A stretch of DNA of 64,000 bases from Pseudomonadota bacterium. GTDB lineage: Bacteria > Pseudomonadota > Alphaproteobacteria > Dongiales > Dongiaceae. The notes beneath the pieces were generated by a model. The model was given only the letters and a program-made list of their open reading frames with translations, was not told the DNA's origin and ran no database searches. Positions 35,020 through 43,712 of this stretch are shown here, in pieces. The position numbers and the translations under genes were made by a program. The stretch spans positions 124,001-188,000 of the forward strand of contig JAJYUT010000006.1 of NCBI GenBank assembly GCA_021792365.1, read 5' to 3'. Each line of letters opens with the position of its first letter. The first letter of the stretch is position 1.

Positions 35020-37380
35020 TCATCCCCTGCGTTCTGCTGAGGTGAGCACTGTTGGCCGTTCGACATTTCCGCGTGCAGCAAGCCACCCCTCTCCCACGGC
35101 TGTCGGCTGGTCCGTCTTTGCAGCACGTCCCTGCGCAGGCCGTCTTACAAAGTGAGCTCCCTGACTGCCTCCGTACGGGCGGTAGTAGCCTTCTCCGGCG
35201 GCGTACTGCGCGTGCAGGCGTGTGTTGACGTGGCTTAGGACGACTCCGCTGACCGTGAGGTTGTAAAGTGCCAATCTGCGAAGCGCGCTCGCGACGTAGC
35301 TGCGCTTCGTGCTCCCCCAGCGGATGACGAAGAGGCAATGATCGACGTGCTGCGAGATGATGGCAGCATCCGCAGCAACCAGTATTGGCGGTGCATCTAT
35401 GATGACAATGTCGTACGCAACGCGAGCGTATGAAATCAACTCGGCCATGCGATTGGAGTTCAGGAGGTCCTGCGGATTCGATGCATCTTCTTTCGCCACT
35501 ATGTAGTCCGCACCCGATTTGCAGTCGGTTTGAACAACGCCGAAAGAATCGACTTGACCCCTGAGAACTTGCGCCAGATGCGCGCCGTCACCGCCGCCGA
35601 ACGCGCGCGCGACGCCGGGCCGGCGGAGATCAGCGTCGATGAGAAGGGCCTTTTGACCATCGATCGCCATCGATCGTGCCAGCGATAGACAAAATTCCGT
35701 CTTGCCTTCGCCTGGGATCGCCGACGTTATCAGAATAACCCGACTTGCCCGAGTACGCTGCGACAGAGCAATCGCCGCGGTCGCGGTTCGCAGCGATTCA
35801 TTGAACAGCGACCGAGGATGCTGCAGGACGTAATCGTGCGGAGCAGAAAGGCGCAGGCGCGGCAGGGACGGCACGAGTGCGACGACGGGCAATCCGGTCA
35901 CCAGTTCGACCTCGCCGACACTCCGCAAGCGTTGATCGAAGAGCTGCCGGCCAAACGCTAAAGCGACGCCAGCAAGTCCGCCGAACATCGCTCCCAGCGC
36001 CAAAAGCGGCTTGCTCCTGGGATAACTCGGCACGCTTGGCGGCACGGCCGCTGATATGATGAAGGATTCTGGCTCTTGCAGCTTCTGCTGCTCGGTCGTT
36101 TCCTTGAATCGAGCCAGATAGGCCTCGTAGACAAGGCGATTAGCATCCGCCTCACGCTGGAGTTGACCGATCAGCACCTTCTCGTCGCTGCCATCGCCGA
36201 ACTTCTCCTGAAGCCGTTTCAACTCCAACTCCAGCGCCCGCTCGTTGGTGCGAGTTGCGGCAAGCTCGCTCTCGAGATTTCTTGCTATGCGGCCTAGCTC
36301 TACCGCTATCTGCGACTGTACGGACTTCAGCTCGATCTGCAACGATCGATCGGCGGGATATAGATCCGTGTAGCGGCTCTTCAGATCCGCCTGCCGCGCC
36401 TTCAACCCGGCGAGCTTCTCCCACAGATTCTGTATAACCGGGGAGGACATCGCATCCGACAAGACCTCGATGTCGTCGCCTTCCGCCGCGCTACGCAGCG
36501 ACGTCAGCCGAGACTCAGCGGCGATCCGGTCGGCGCGCGCCCTGACAAGCCGGCTGTTTATCTCTCCCAGTTGCTGCGTGGTGACCGTTCCTCCCTCTTC
36601 TTCCAGAATGCCAGCCGCGCGACGATGCTCCTGCACGGCTGCTTCCGAAGCGGCCAGCTCTTCGCGAAGCTCCCCAAGGCGCAGGCTGAGCCATTTCGAC
36701 GCCCGCTCAGTCGCCCTGGCCTTCAGATCGAGCTGGTGGGCGATGTGGGCTTCAGCATAGTAATTGGCTATGTCCGCGGCAGTCTGCGGATCTGCAGAGG
36801 AGAAGCTGATATATATCGTGTACGACAAGCCGTCATTGCTGACGCCAAGACCGCTCCTGACAGTGTCGACAAGCTCCTCACCGGTGGGCGCGCCGGCCTC
36901 ATGCTGCGCGTCCGGCTGCTCAGGATGTGCAACCACGCCCTTCACATCACTTGCGTTCCTAGGCACGACGCCTATCACGGCCGCCAGCGCGACAAGGCGC
37001 GCCCTGACGTCGCGGATCTTCCGACGCAGAGGAGGCTCGATCGTCTCCGCTGCCAAAAGGCGCCGAATGTCCGCTTCCGATAGACGATTGACTACACGCT
37101 GAGCCATTGCGCGTGAGCCGATGATATCCATTTCGGTCCGCAAGGCTGCCGGTTGCGGCGGCAAACTAGATAGCACGGCATCGAATTTGATGATCCGCGT
37201 CCCGCGGATATCGGGAACGACCTCGGCGACGGCCTCGTAGCGAGGGATCGTTTGCTCTCGGATGACCCAGGCAGTCGCCACGCCGAGCAGCCCACAAACT
37301 ATAATGGTTACTTTATGGCGAAGAAGAACGCGAAGCCAGTCATGCACTTTCGGCTCCGCACTAGACGGTACCGTCGTCAT
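35020..37380 (-). CDS. Polysaccharide co-polymerase with tyrosine autokinase domain (Wzz / ExoP / BY-kinase)
   Basis: A 786-residue inner-membrane protein. The N-terminal Wzz domain has a first helix at about residues 28-45 (VTIIVCGLLGVATAWVI), a long periplasmic coiled-coil region (about 200-420) and a second helix near 455-475 (LLALGAMFGGLAGVALAF). The C-terminal kinase has Walker A SAIPGEGKTE, A' ALLIDADLRRPG and Walker B DIVIIDAPPI. The tail carries several tyrosines (AQYAAGEGYYRPYGG), the usual autophosphorylation cluster. It controls chain length and export together with the outer-membrane lipoprotein at 40140. It is encoded between the LuxR-type gene and manC with three-base gaps on each side. 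Confidence 0.96.
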   Translation of the reverse strand: MTTVPSSAEPKVHDWLRVLLRHKVTIIVCGLLGVATAWVIREQTIPRYEAVAEVVPDIRGTRIIKFDAVLSSLPPQPAALRTEMDIIGSRAMAQRVVNRLSEADIRRLLAAETIEPPLRRKIRDVRARLVALAAVIGVVPRNASDVKGVVAHPEQPDAQHEAGAPTGEELVDTVRSGLGVSNDGLSYTIYISFSSADPQTAADIANYYAEAHIAHQLDLKARATERASKWLSLRLGELREELAASEAAVQEHRRAAGILEEEGGTVTTQQLGEINSRLVRARADRIAAESRLTSLRSAAEGDDIEVLSDAMSSPVIQNLWEKLAGLKARQADLKSRYTDLYPADRSLQIELKSVQSQIAVELGRIARNLESELAATRTNERALELELKRLQEKFGDGSDEKVLIGQLQREADANRLVYEAYLARFKETTEQQKLQEPESFIISAAVPPSVPSYPRSKPLLALGAMFGGLAGVALAFGRQLFDQRLRSVGEVELVTGLPVVALVPSLPRLRLSAPHDYVLQHPRSLFNESLRTATAAIALSQRTRASRVILITSAIPGEGKTEFCLSLARSMAIDGQKALLIDADLRRPGVARAFGGGDGAHLAQVLRGQVDSFGVVQTDCKSGADYIVAKEDASNPQDLLNSNRMAELISYARVAYDIVIIDAPPILVAADAAIISQHVDHCLFVIRWGSTKRSYVASALRRLALYNLTVSGVVLSHVNTRLHAQYAAGEGYYRPYGGSQGAHFVRRPAQGRAAKTDQPTAVGEGWLAARGNVERPTVLTSAERRG

Positions 37381-37383
37381 CCT

Positions 37384-38247
37384 TCACGCGCCCCCGCGCG
37401 CTTGACTCGTTGACCGTCCATGGCTCAGCCTGATGCGATTATTGACCTCCGCCTTTGGTAGAAGCGGCTGCGCCGTGCCAGCCCGCAGTGGTTCGACGAC
37501 GGCGGACGGCTGGCCTTGGCGTGCATCTCGCTCGATGACTTGTGCATGAGTCGAAGGCCTCGTCGCTACGACGACCTGTGTCCGGTTATTCACCTTGAGC
37601 TTTTTCATGATGCTGCGAATATGGACCTTCACAGTGCTCTCACACATTTTGAGTTCATACGCGATCGACTTGTTGGATTTTCCCAACCACAGCCGGTGCA
37701 GCACTTCGCTTTGACGAGGCGAGAAGCTGGCAATCTCAGTGTGCTTCGCGACGGATTCGGAGGAGCGCGCCGTAACAAGCGAGGTCGACAGCGACAGGAT
37801 GGCGGGCGGAATGTATGTTCCGCCTTTGGAGATGAGGCGGATTGCTTCCGCCACCAGATTGATTGGCAGAGTCGTGGGAATATAGCCGCGTATGCGATGC
37901 TGAAAGGCCCCCAGGATGTTCTGCGTGCATTCAGTATCCGACAGCAGAACCAGCGGGGTATCAGGTACCGCCTGCTCCAGCATTGAGAGTTCCGACCGAA
38001 CGCGGTTGTCATCGGTTCGCCCTGAGCGGGCCTGGTTATCGATGAGTGCGCCGTGAGCGTGCAGTATGATCAGCTCAAATCTCTCATCGTCCGGCGAAAT
38101 GTCGTGCGCGGACGTGCGACTATCGATTTGTAGCTCCGGCAGATGCCTTGAAAGCTCTCTGCTGACGCAGTCGCGCGTCAGATGCTGTTCATCACAGTAC
38201 AGCACGGCCGTCCGGCCTCTAGCATGCCGTTCACCAACATCGCGCAT
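37384..38247 (-). CDS. LuxR-family response-regulator-like protein with atypical receiver
   Basis: A 287-residue protein. The C-terminal helix-turn-helix is clear: FSPRQSEVLHRLWLGKSNKS, then YELKMCESTVKVHIRSIMKK (about residues 176-235). The N-terminal 130 residues follow the receiver pattern (AVLYCDEQHL with acidic residues; LVLLSD; IRGYIPTTLP), but the phospho-acceptor segment reads FELIILHAHG where an aspartate is expected. It may therefore work without phosphorylation. A basic, glutamine- and arginine-rich tail of about 50 residues follows the helix-turn-helix. The gene stands directly upstream of the co-polymerase gene and probably controls the polysaccharide genes. Confidence 0.88.
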   Translation of the reverse strand: MRDVGERHARGRTAVLYCDEQHLTRDCVSRELSRHLPELQIDSRTSAHDISPDDERFELIILHAHGALIDNQARSGRTDDNRVRSELSMLEQAVPDTPLVLLSDTECTQNILGAFQHRIRGYIPTTLPINLVAEAIRLISKGGTYIPPAILSLSTSLVTARSSESVAKHTEIASFSPRQSEVLHRLWLGKSNKSIAYELKMCESTVKVHIRSIMKKLKVNNRTQVVVATRPSTHAQVIERDARQGQPSAVVEPLRAGTAQPLLPKAEVNNRIRLSHGRSTSQARGGA

Positions 38248-38601
38248 GTGAACCTCTGCGAACGCGGCGATAGATCGCCACTCCGGTTTTCAGCCAAGTT
38301 CGGCGTCTCTGATCAAGTGTCGGACACTAGCGTCCTCGTTCAGAAATCGCCGGCCGCCCTTTTAGGCCCGCATTGCGATCGCAAACGGTGCCTCTGTCGC
38401 CGCTGGCTCGCCAGCGGCCTCCAGCAGAGCCAGCTTTTGACACTTGCTACTAAGAAAGAGCAGAAAAACCCAGTAGCACTAACAATATCGCAACGGCTCG
38501 ACAGAATCGAGCGTGAAACGCTTCCTCATGCAGCAGATGTCCGAAGGTAGTACCCCACAGCGGCCATACTCCCTCGCTACTACCAAAGTTCGGTGCACGT
38601 G
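38248..38601. promoter_or_regulatory. Upstream region of the LuxR-type gene
   Basis: A 354-base gap between the outer-membrane protein gene and the LuxR-type gene, both on the minus strand. AGTGTC-G-GACACT at 38316-38328 is a perfect palindrome about 70 bases before the LuxR-type start and could be an operator. GGTAGTA at 38546-38552 pairs with TACTACC at 38578-38584, close after the outer-membrane gene, but the loop is long and has no T run, so it is a poor terminator candidate. No gene is visible. Confidence 0.4.
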
Positions 38602-40077
38602 TTAGAATCTCTTTGTCAACCCTATGGAGACGACGGCTTCGGAGAATTCGTCCTCGCGTTCGTCCGCCAGCTGTCGCGAATAGTTGACGGCAAGCACTCC
38701 ATCAACGCTCTTGCCGAGGCTATGGATGACGGAGGCGCCTGCCCCCATCAGCCTCACCGTATCGTCCTGCGAGCGGTCGTCGAATTCGGCGTGGCGATAG
38801 CGTGCCGTGAAATCGAAGCGACTGAGCGGCGATATTTGGCGCTGCCAGTTCACTGCCCCGCCCATTGCCGTTTCCTTCTCGTCCGTCGCGTCCGTATCTC
38901 GCCGTTCGTGATAGACGACGAAATCAAAGGTGTTGCGGCCTCGCACAAGATGCAGTCCGAGATCAAAAACCCTGATTCGGAATGCATTCTCCTCCAGCCC
39001 GAAGCCGGTGTCGTCAAGCGAGAACAGCCGCGCGGTGCGCGAATCCACGTAGTTTCCAAACTCGTCTCGGGTCAAGAACTCGAGATTCTCCGCGAACAGC
39101 GAGTTCGATGTCTCTATGGATTCGGAGTAGCTGGCGTCAATCCACGTTCGCGGGCCGATCACATAGGTCGCCTCGCCGCTGAAGAAATCAGAGTCGAAGC
39201 GGTGCTGGTACAGCAGCGTTATGGAGCTTCTGGGCCCAGGTTTCAGTTGAACGCCCACACTTCCGATTGGTCCGTCAGGCTCATCATCGAGCGTCGGATC
39301 CTCGATCCGTTCGTATCCAATGCTTCCGAGCAGGCCCACTTCTCGATTCAAGCGATATTGAGCGCTCAGTTCCGCCAGACGCGTCGAAATTCTTCGCGAC
39401 GCCAAAATTTCCTCGCCGGAGAGGTGCAGCGTCGTCTTGATTCGTGAAAGTCGGCTTCCGCTTGTCAGGCCGGCGTCGACGCGGTGCGCGGTGCTGTCCG
39501 CTAGGTCATCGGAATAGGTCTGGTTGAAGATGTAGCGGATCTCTGAATCGGCGACGCTGCCGAAGTGATAGAGCGCGTAGGGGCTGATGCTATAGGTCTT
39601 GACCGTCTCAAGATCGATAGGGCCGGCCAGGTCCGATCCGGACCCGGTCCGTCTGCTGTCGCGCGGCTGCTGAAGGATCGCCGCACGCGCGTCCAGGAAC
39701 AGCAACTCCGGCGCTATGGTGGCCGTGCTTACGAATCTAAGCCGATTGCGCAGCTCGCCAAGCTCTTCGTCTCTGAGATACCCGATCGCATCGAGAGCGT
39801 AGCTGAGATCGAAATTCAGCGAGGACGATTCGCGATGAACATCGATGCCGGGAGAGACCGTTGTGAAGAAGTCTGACTTCTCCTCCCCTGGAGGGGCAAG
39901 CCGCGCATTCGACGTGAATGATTGAAAGACCGAGATCTGGGGCGTGATCTTCCAGTCCTGGGCGAAGCTCCACGACGGCGCCAAGCAAAGGGCAACAACC
40001 CACGTGCCGACGGCATGCGACCAGAAGATGTGTTGCCGGCCCCCCCTACCCCATGTGCGGGCGACCTCGTCGGCCAT
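38602..40077 (-). CDS. Outer-membrane beta-barrel protein of the polysaccharide locus
   Basis: A 491-residue protein with an N-terminal signal (GTWVVALCLAPSWSFAQ) after a long cytoplasmic-looking start, many alternating amphipathic strands and a C-terminal phenylalanine (VVSIGLTKRF), as expected for an outer-membrane barrel. The opening WKITPQISVFQSFTSNARL and strands such as FDLSYALDAIGYLRDEEL resemble the uncharacterised barrel proteins found in exopolysaccharide and exosortase-associated loci (TIGR03016-like). It may act as a secretin or as an export partner for the polymer. It lies 62 bases after the export lipoprotein gene. The subfamily assignment is tentative. Confidence 0.8.
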   Translation of the reverse strand: MADEVARTWGRGGRQHIFWSHAVGTWVVALCLAPSWSFAQDWKITPQISVFQSFTSNARLAPPGEEKSDFFTTVSPGIDVHRESSSLNFDLSYALDAIGYLRDEELGELRNRLRFVSTATIAPELLFLDARAAILQQPRDSRRTGSGSDLAGPIDLETVKTYSISPYALYHFGSVADSEIRYIFNQTYSDDLADSTAHRVDAGLTSGSRLSRIKTTLHLSGEEILASRRISTRLAELSAQYRLNREVGLLGSIGYERIEDPTLDDEPDGPIGSVGVQLKPGPRSSITLLYQHRFDSDFFSGEATYVIGPRTWIDASYSESIETSNSLFAENLEFLTRDEFGNYVDSRTARLFSLDDTGFGLEENAFRIRVFDLGLHLVRGRNTFDFVVYHERRDTDATDEKETAMGGAVNWQRQISPLSRFDFTARYRHAEFDDRSQDDTVRLMGAGASVIHSLGKSVDGVLAVNYSRQLADEREDEFSEAVVSIGLTKRF

Positions 40078-40139
40078 TGCGCCTTCCTACGGTTATTGCG
40101 AGGGTACTAGGGATGACGCCCCGTCGCTTGAGCGCACGA

Positions 40140-40781
40140 TCAGAACCAGCTCTGGGGCACGACGAGCACATCGCCAGGCATTACCGGCACGTTCGCGGTG
40201 AGGTCACCGTCTTTCAGCAGATCGTCCAGCTTGACCGGCATTTCTTGATCCCTGCCGTCCGCCTTTCGCACGAGGACGGCCCGATTGCCGGCTGCAAACT
40301 GTGTCAATCCGCCGACCGCGATCATGACGTCCAAGATCGACATGTCGGTCCGGTATGGAATGGCCTTCGGCTCTGCCGCCTCCCCGACGACCCTGATCTG
40401 ATGCGAATATGGCCCGACGAAATCGGTGATGATGACCGTAACGATGGGTTCACGAATGTAGGTGGATAACCCCGCTTTGATGTCCGCGGCCAACTGGGCA
40501 GCACTCTTTTGCGATGCCTCCACGTCCTGCAGCAGGGGGAGAGAGATCCGCCCGTCGGGGCGCACCGGGACAGTGGCTGATAGATCGGGGTTCTCCCACA
40601 CGAACACCTGAAGCGTGTCGCCAGGGCCGATCAGATATTCCTGTGGCGCGACGTCGGCAGAAGCGCTTACCAGCGCAGCCGATGGATGTTCGGCGCACGC
40701 AGCAATGATCAAAGTGAAGGCCGCACCGGCGAGCGCCGCCCATTTCCGCTCAGGTTGATAGCAATGCCTGCCCATCTTCAT
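40140..40781 (-). CDS. Polysaccharide export outer-membrane lipoprotein (Wza/ExoF type)
   Basis: A 213-residue protein with a lipoprotein signal (AAFTLIIAAC, lipid-modified cysteine at about residue 29). A Poly_export domain follows: YLIGPGDTLQVFVWENPDLS, VPVRPDGRISLPLLQDVEA. A SLBB domain comes next: IRVVGEAAEPKAIPYRTDMS and VLVRKADG, ending PGDVLVVPQSWF. It forms the outer-membrane pore for the polymer, coupled to the BY-kinase co-polymerase. The ATG at 40781 has a strong GGGAGGT site eight bases upstream, which decides it over the ATG at 40799. The start lies inside the 3' end of the aminotransferase gene (32-base overlap). Confidence 0.94.
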   Translation of the reverse strand: MKMGRHCYQPERKWAALAGAAFTLIIAACAEHPSAALVSASADVAPQEYLIGPGDTLQVFVWENPDLSATVPVRPDGRISLPLLQDVEASQKSAAQLAADIKAGLSTYIREPIVTVIITDFVGPYSHQIRVVGEAAEPKAIPYRTDMSILDVMIAVGGLTQFAAGNRAVLVRKADGRDQEMPVKLDDLLKDGDLTANVPVMPGDVLVVPQSWF

Positions 40782-42009
40782 GCTTGAGACCTCCCGCATC
40801 CGATTGGTTCTTGTCCGGGGCCCACTCGCGGTCTATCCGACGTGTCATGCGGTATGGCGCTCGTCGCGAACGCACGCTCAAGGTGACGCGGAGCGCGTCG
40901 GCAACCGCACCTTGCTCCGCCTCCGTTATCTCGGCGAAGATCGGCAGCAACAGGCACTCATCCTGCGCACGCTCACTTTCCCGCAACGCTTGTGCCTTGC
41001 CCATTTCGAAGTAGGGCCGCTCTCGATGTGCGCACATAATGCCGCGTCGTGTCGCAATTCCCCGCTCATGCATCGCGCTCATGACCAAGCTCTGGTCCGA
41101 CCCAGCCGGCAATCTCACACAGTAGCTTTGCCAGTTGCTGCGCGCCCAGGAGGGCTCCAACGGCAACGCAAGGCCGGGTATGTCTGCCAGAAGCTGATCG
41201 TATTGCGCGGCCACGGCGCGGCGACGGCCGACCAGGCCTCCAAGCCGTTCCAGCTGCTTTCTGCCGATGCTGGCCTGAATGTCAGTCATCCGGTAGTTGT
41301 ACCCAACCAACGAATAGGATTCGGTTATTACCTCCGGTGCAGAGTGACGCTCGAAATCCGAGCGGGACATGCCGTGCTGCCGCCACAGCCGGAACAGCTG
41401 ATCTCTTTGCGTATCGTTCGTCGTCAGCATGCCTCCCTCACCGGTCGTGATCACCTTGCGGGGATGAAAGGAGAAGCACGCGACATCGCCGCGAGGTCTT
41501 CCGATCGGCTCCCATGTTCCATCAATGCAGATCTCCGCACCGATAGCGCATGCGGCATCTTCCACGACGGCAAGACCTCGGTCGCGGGCAAACGAGACAA
41601 TCGTGGGCAGATCGCAGGGCATGCCCATTTGATGAACGCAAAGGATGGCCTTGGTGCGAGGCGTGACCGCTTCGGCCAACCGGTCAACCGCTATATTGTA
41701 GGTACTCGGATCAATGTCGACAAAGACCGGTTCGGCACCGCAATAACGAATGGCATTCGCCGTAGCAATGAAGGAGTGGCTGGCAGTGATGACGTCGTCG
41801 CCGGACTGCACACCGACCGACATAAGCGCCAGATGCAAGGCAGTCGTGCAGTTGGAAACTGCGCAGGCGTGGGCCGTGCCGACCACCGCTGCAAATTCCC
41901 GCTCGAACGCGGCGGTCTGCGGCCCTTGCGTCAGCCACCCCGACCGGATCACCGCACTCGCTGCTTCGGCTTCGGCCACCCCGACCGACGGTCGCGCGAT
42001 GGGAATCAT
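40750..42009 (-). CDS. DegT/DnrJ/EryC1/StrS family sugar aminotransferase, with extended C-terminus
   Basis: A 419-residue PLP-dependent aminotransferase that adds an amino group to a keto-sugar nucleotide. Motifs are SGWLTQGPQTAAFEREFA, NCTTALHLALMSVGV, VVEDAACAIGAE and FSFHPRKVITTGEGG, where the lysine binds PLP. The family normally ends near ALRVTLSVRSR. Here about 37 more residues, without family similarity, run into the next gene and overlap it by 32 bases, which suggests that the original stop was lost. The ATG overlaps the epimerase stop (ATGA). Confidence 0.93.
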   Translation of the reverse strand: MIPIARPSVGVAEAEAASAVIRSGWLTQGPQTAAFEREFAAVVGTAHACAVSNCTTALHLALMSVGVQSGDDVITASHSFIATANAIRYCGAEPVFVDIDPSTYNIAVDRLAEAVTPRTKAILCVHQMGMPCDLPTIVSFARDRGLAVVEDAACAIGAEICIDGTWEPIGRPRGDVACFSFHPRKVITTGEGGMLTTNDTQRDQLFRLWRQHGMSRSDFERHSAPEVITESYSLVGYNYRMTDIQASIGRKQLERLGGLVGRRRAVAAQYDQLLADIPGLALPLEPSWARSNWQSYCVRLPAGSDQSLVMSAMHERGIATRRGIMCAHRERPYFEMGKAQALRESERAQDECLLLPIFAEITEAEQGAVADALRVTLSVRSRRAPYRMTRRIDREWAPDKNQSDAGGLKHEDGQALLST

Positions 42010-43043
42010 ATTGCTCTCGCTTCCTCCGGAGCACGCGCTGCGCCGCGCCTACGCTCCCCCTGCCACCAAGCAACCAGATCCCTCAGGCCGTCGGTGATGT
42101 CGATGGCCGGCTTGAATCCCAAATGAAGCAGCGCGGATGTCACATCGGCCAAGCGGCGAGGAACAGGATTGACCGACCGCCTTGGGCGCAGCTCCGGGAC
42201 AAGATCCTCGCGACCCATGGTCGCTGCGAGGCGCATTGCGAGACTATACAGGCTGATTTCCTGTCCGCTCGCGATGTTAAATGCCACGTCCGTGACCGGC
42301 GCCACCGCCGCCGCGATGTTCGCCCGCGCCACATCGCGGACATGAATCATATCCAGCGTCTCGCTGCCATCGCCAAAAACAAGCGGCCGCTCTCCTGCAG
42401 CGATGCGTTCCATCCACCGGATCAGCACCTCCGTGTACTTGCCGTGGCAGTCCATCCGTGGCCCATATACGTTGAAGTAGCGTAACGCGACGTAGTCCAG
42501 TCCGTGCATATCGTTGAACGCGCGCAACATGCCTTCGGCGAAGAGCTTGGCCGCTCCATAGAGCGTGCGATCGGCATAAGGCGCCTCGCTCTCAGGCGTT
42601 GGAAAGCGCTGTGCCAACCCGTAGATCGATGCCGATGACGCCATGACAAGCTTCTGGACGCGATGGGAGACGCACATTTCGATCAGATCGAAGGTCGCCC
42701 TCGCCATCACGTCGAACGCCTCTCGCGGGTCGGCCGCGCAATGGGTGATCCGCAGTGCCGCCTGATGAAACACAAGGTCGGCAGATTGGACGAAGCCGTT
42801 CAACAGTGCGCGGTCCCTCATGTCGCCGTGGACCAGCCTAACCCTTCCGGATGCCGTGGCATGATCCAGGTTTTCACGACGGCCGCGCACCAGGTTATCT
42901 ATGACAACCACACGCGCCGCACCCGCCGAGAGGAGTTCGTCAACAATATGGGATCCGACGAACCCAGCCCCCCCGGTTACCAATACATTCTTTCCAACCA
43001 GTTCCACGGCCGCCCTCGCCTGGTGGTTCTCAGTTCGCCTCAT
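42006..43043 (-). CDS. NAD-dependent nucleotide-sugar epimerase/dehydratase
   Basis: A 345-residue extended short-chain dehydrogenase. The NAD site is VLVTGGAGFVGSHIVDELL. The catalytic triad is visible as ASSASIYG and TLYGAAKLFAEG (YxxxK). It also has RYFNVYGPRMDCHGKYTEVL and DGSETLDMIHVRDVARANI, typical of UDP-sugar 4-epimerases and related enzymes. It converts a UDP- or GDP-sugar in the cytoplasm. It overlaps both neighbouring genes by ATGA. An exact substrate cannot be given. Confidence 0.93.
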   Translation of the reverse strand: MRRTENHQARAAVELVGKNVLVTGGAGFVGSHIVDELLSAGAARVVVIDNLVRGRRENLDHATASGRVRLVHGDMRDRALLNGFVQSADLVFHQAALRITHCAADPREAFDVMARATFDLIEMCVSHRVQKLVMASSASIYGLAQRFPTPESEAPYADRTLYGAAKLFAEGMLRAFNDMHGLDYVALRYFNVYGPRMDCHGKYTEVLIRWMERIAAGERPLVFGDGSETLDMIHVRDVARANIAAAVAPVTDVAFNIASGQEISLYSLAMRLAATMGREDLVPELRPRRSVNPVPRRLADVTSALLHLGFKPAIDITDGLRDLVAWWQGERRRGAARAPEEARAI

Positions 43044-43708
43044 CCATTTTGGTCATCTCGCCATTTCAGAATGCGGGCTGGTACGCCCGCGACCTTCGCA
43101 AATGGCGGTACGTTCCTGGTGACGACCGCGCCTGCACCGACGATGCTGCCCCTGCCGATGGTAACGCCGGGCAGCAGGATCGCGTTGACACCTATATCCG
43201 CCCAGGCCTCTACCCTGACCGGCAAAACCTTGAGATCCGTCTGGATGATGGGCATGTCGGTTGGGAGACCGGAGTGGGTGGCGCCGAGGACTTTGGCGCC
43301 GGGGCCCCACCCAACGAAATCGCCAATTTCCAGATCGCGCGCATCGAGAAAGCTCTGGGGCCCAATCCACGCTTTGTAGCCAATGCGGCAGTTGCCGCCT
43401 TTCCTGCCTTGTATGATTGCCTGGTCACCGATGAAGACGCCGTCCCCGATCTCGATCGTCTCAGGATGACGGACGCTTACATAAGCGCCCACGCTGATTC
43501 CGGCCCCGCAGTACCGGAGCAAGGCGCGGAGGCAGCAACGTCGCATCATCACCGAGATGTAGTCGGACCCGGCGCTGAAGGACTGCAGCAACTCGTCCAG
43601 CCTATCGGCAGGGTAACGGCGTCTCAGTTCCGCGGACAATTCCAGCTCAAACCCTGGATCCGGCTTCAGCTCTTGCAGGCCGTGGAAGGACTTGAGCATC
43701 CTGGCCAT
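43040..43708 (-). CDS. Hexapeptide-repeat acyltransferase
   Basis: A 222-residue left-handed beta-helix protein. The hexapeptide array begins ISVGAYVSVRHPETIEIGDG, continues with VFIGDQAIIQGR, RIGYKAWIGPQSFLDARDLE and AWADIGVNAILLPGVTIG, and ends GAVVTRNVPPFAKVAGVPAR, the usual NeuD/WbbJ-like finish. It probably adds an acetyl or similar group to a sugar or amino-sugar. It begins four bases after the aminotransferase stop (43713), which argues for the ATG at 43708 over in-frame upstream codons. The epimerase start overlaps its end. Confidence 0.88.
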   Translation of the reverse strand: MARMLKSFHGLQELKPDPGFELELSAELRRRYPADRLDELLQSFSAGSDYISVMMRRCCLRALLRYCGAGISVGAYVSVRHPETIEIGDGVFIGDQAIIQGRKGGNCRIGYKAWIGPQSFLDARDLEIGDFVGWGPGAKVLGATHSGLPTDMPIIQTDLKVLPVRVEAWADIGVNAILLPGVTIGRGSIVGAGAVVTRNVPPFAKVAGVPARILKWRDDQNG

Positions 43709-43712
43709 GCTG

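Noticed and set aside
38593-39447. A 284-codon plus-strand frame opposite the outer-membrane barrel gene
   Set aside because: The minus-strand gene has a signal peptide, barrel strands and a terminal phenylalanine; the opposite frame has none of this.
40780-42126. A 448-codon plus-strand frame opposite the DegT aminotransferase
   Set aside because: The minus-strand enzyme has its complete PLP site; the plus frame is rich in arginine and histidine without motifs.
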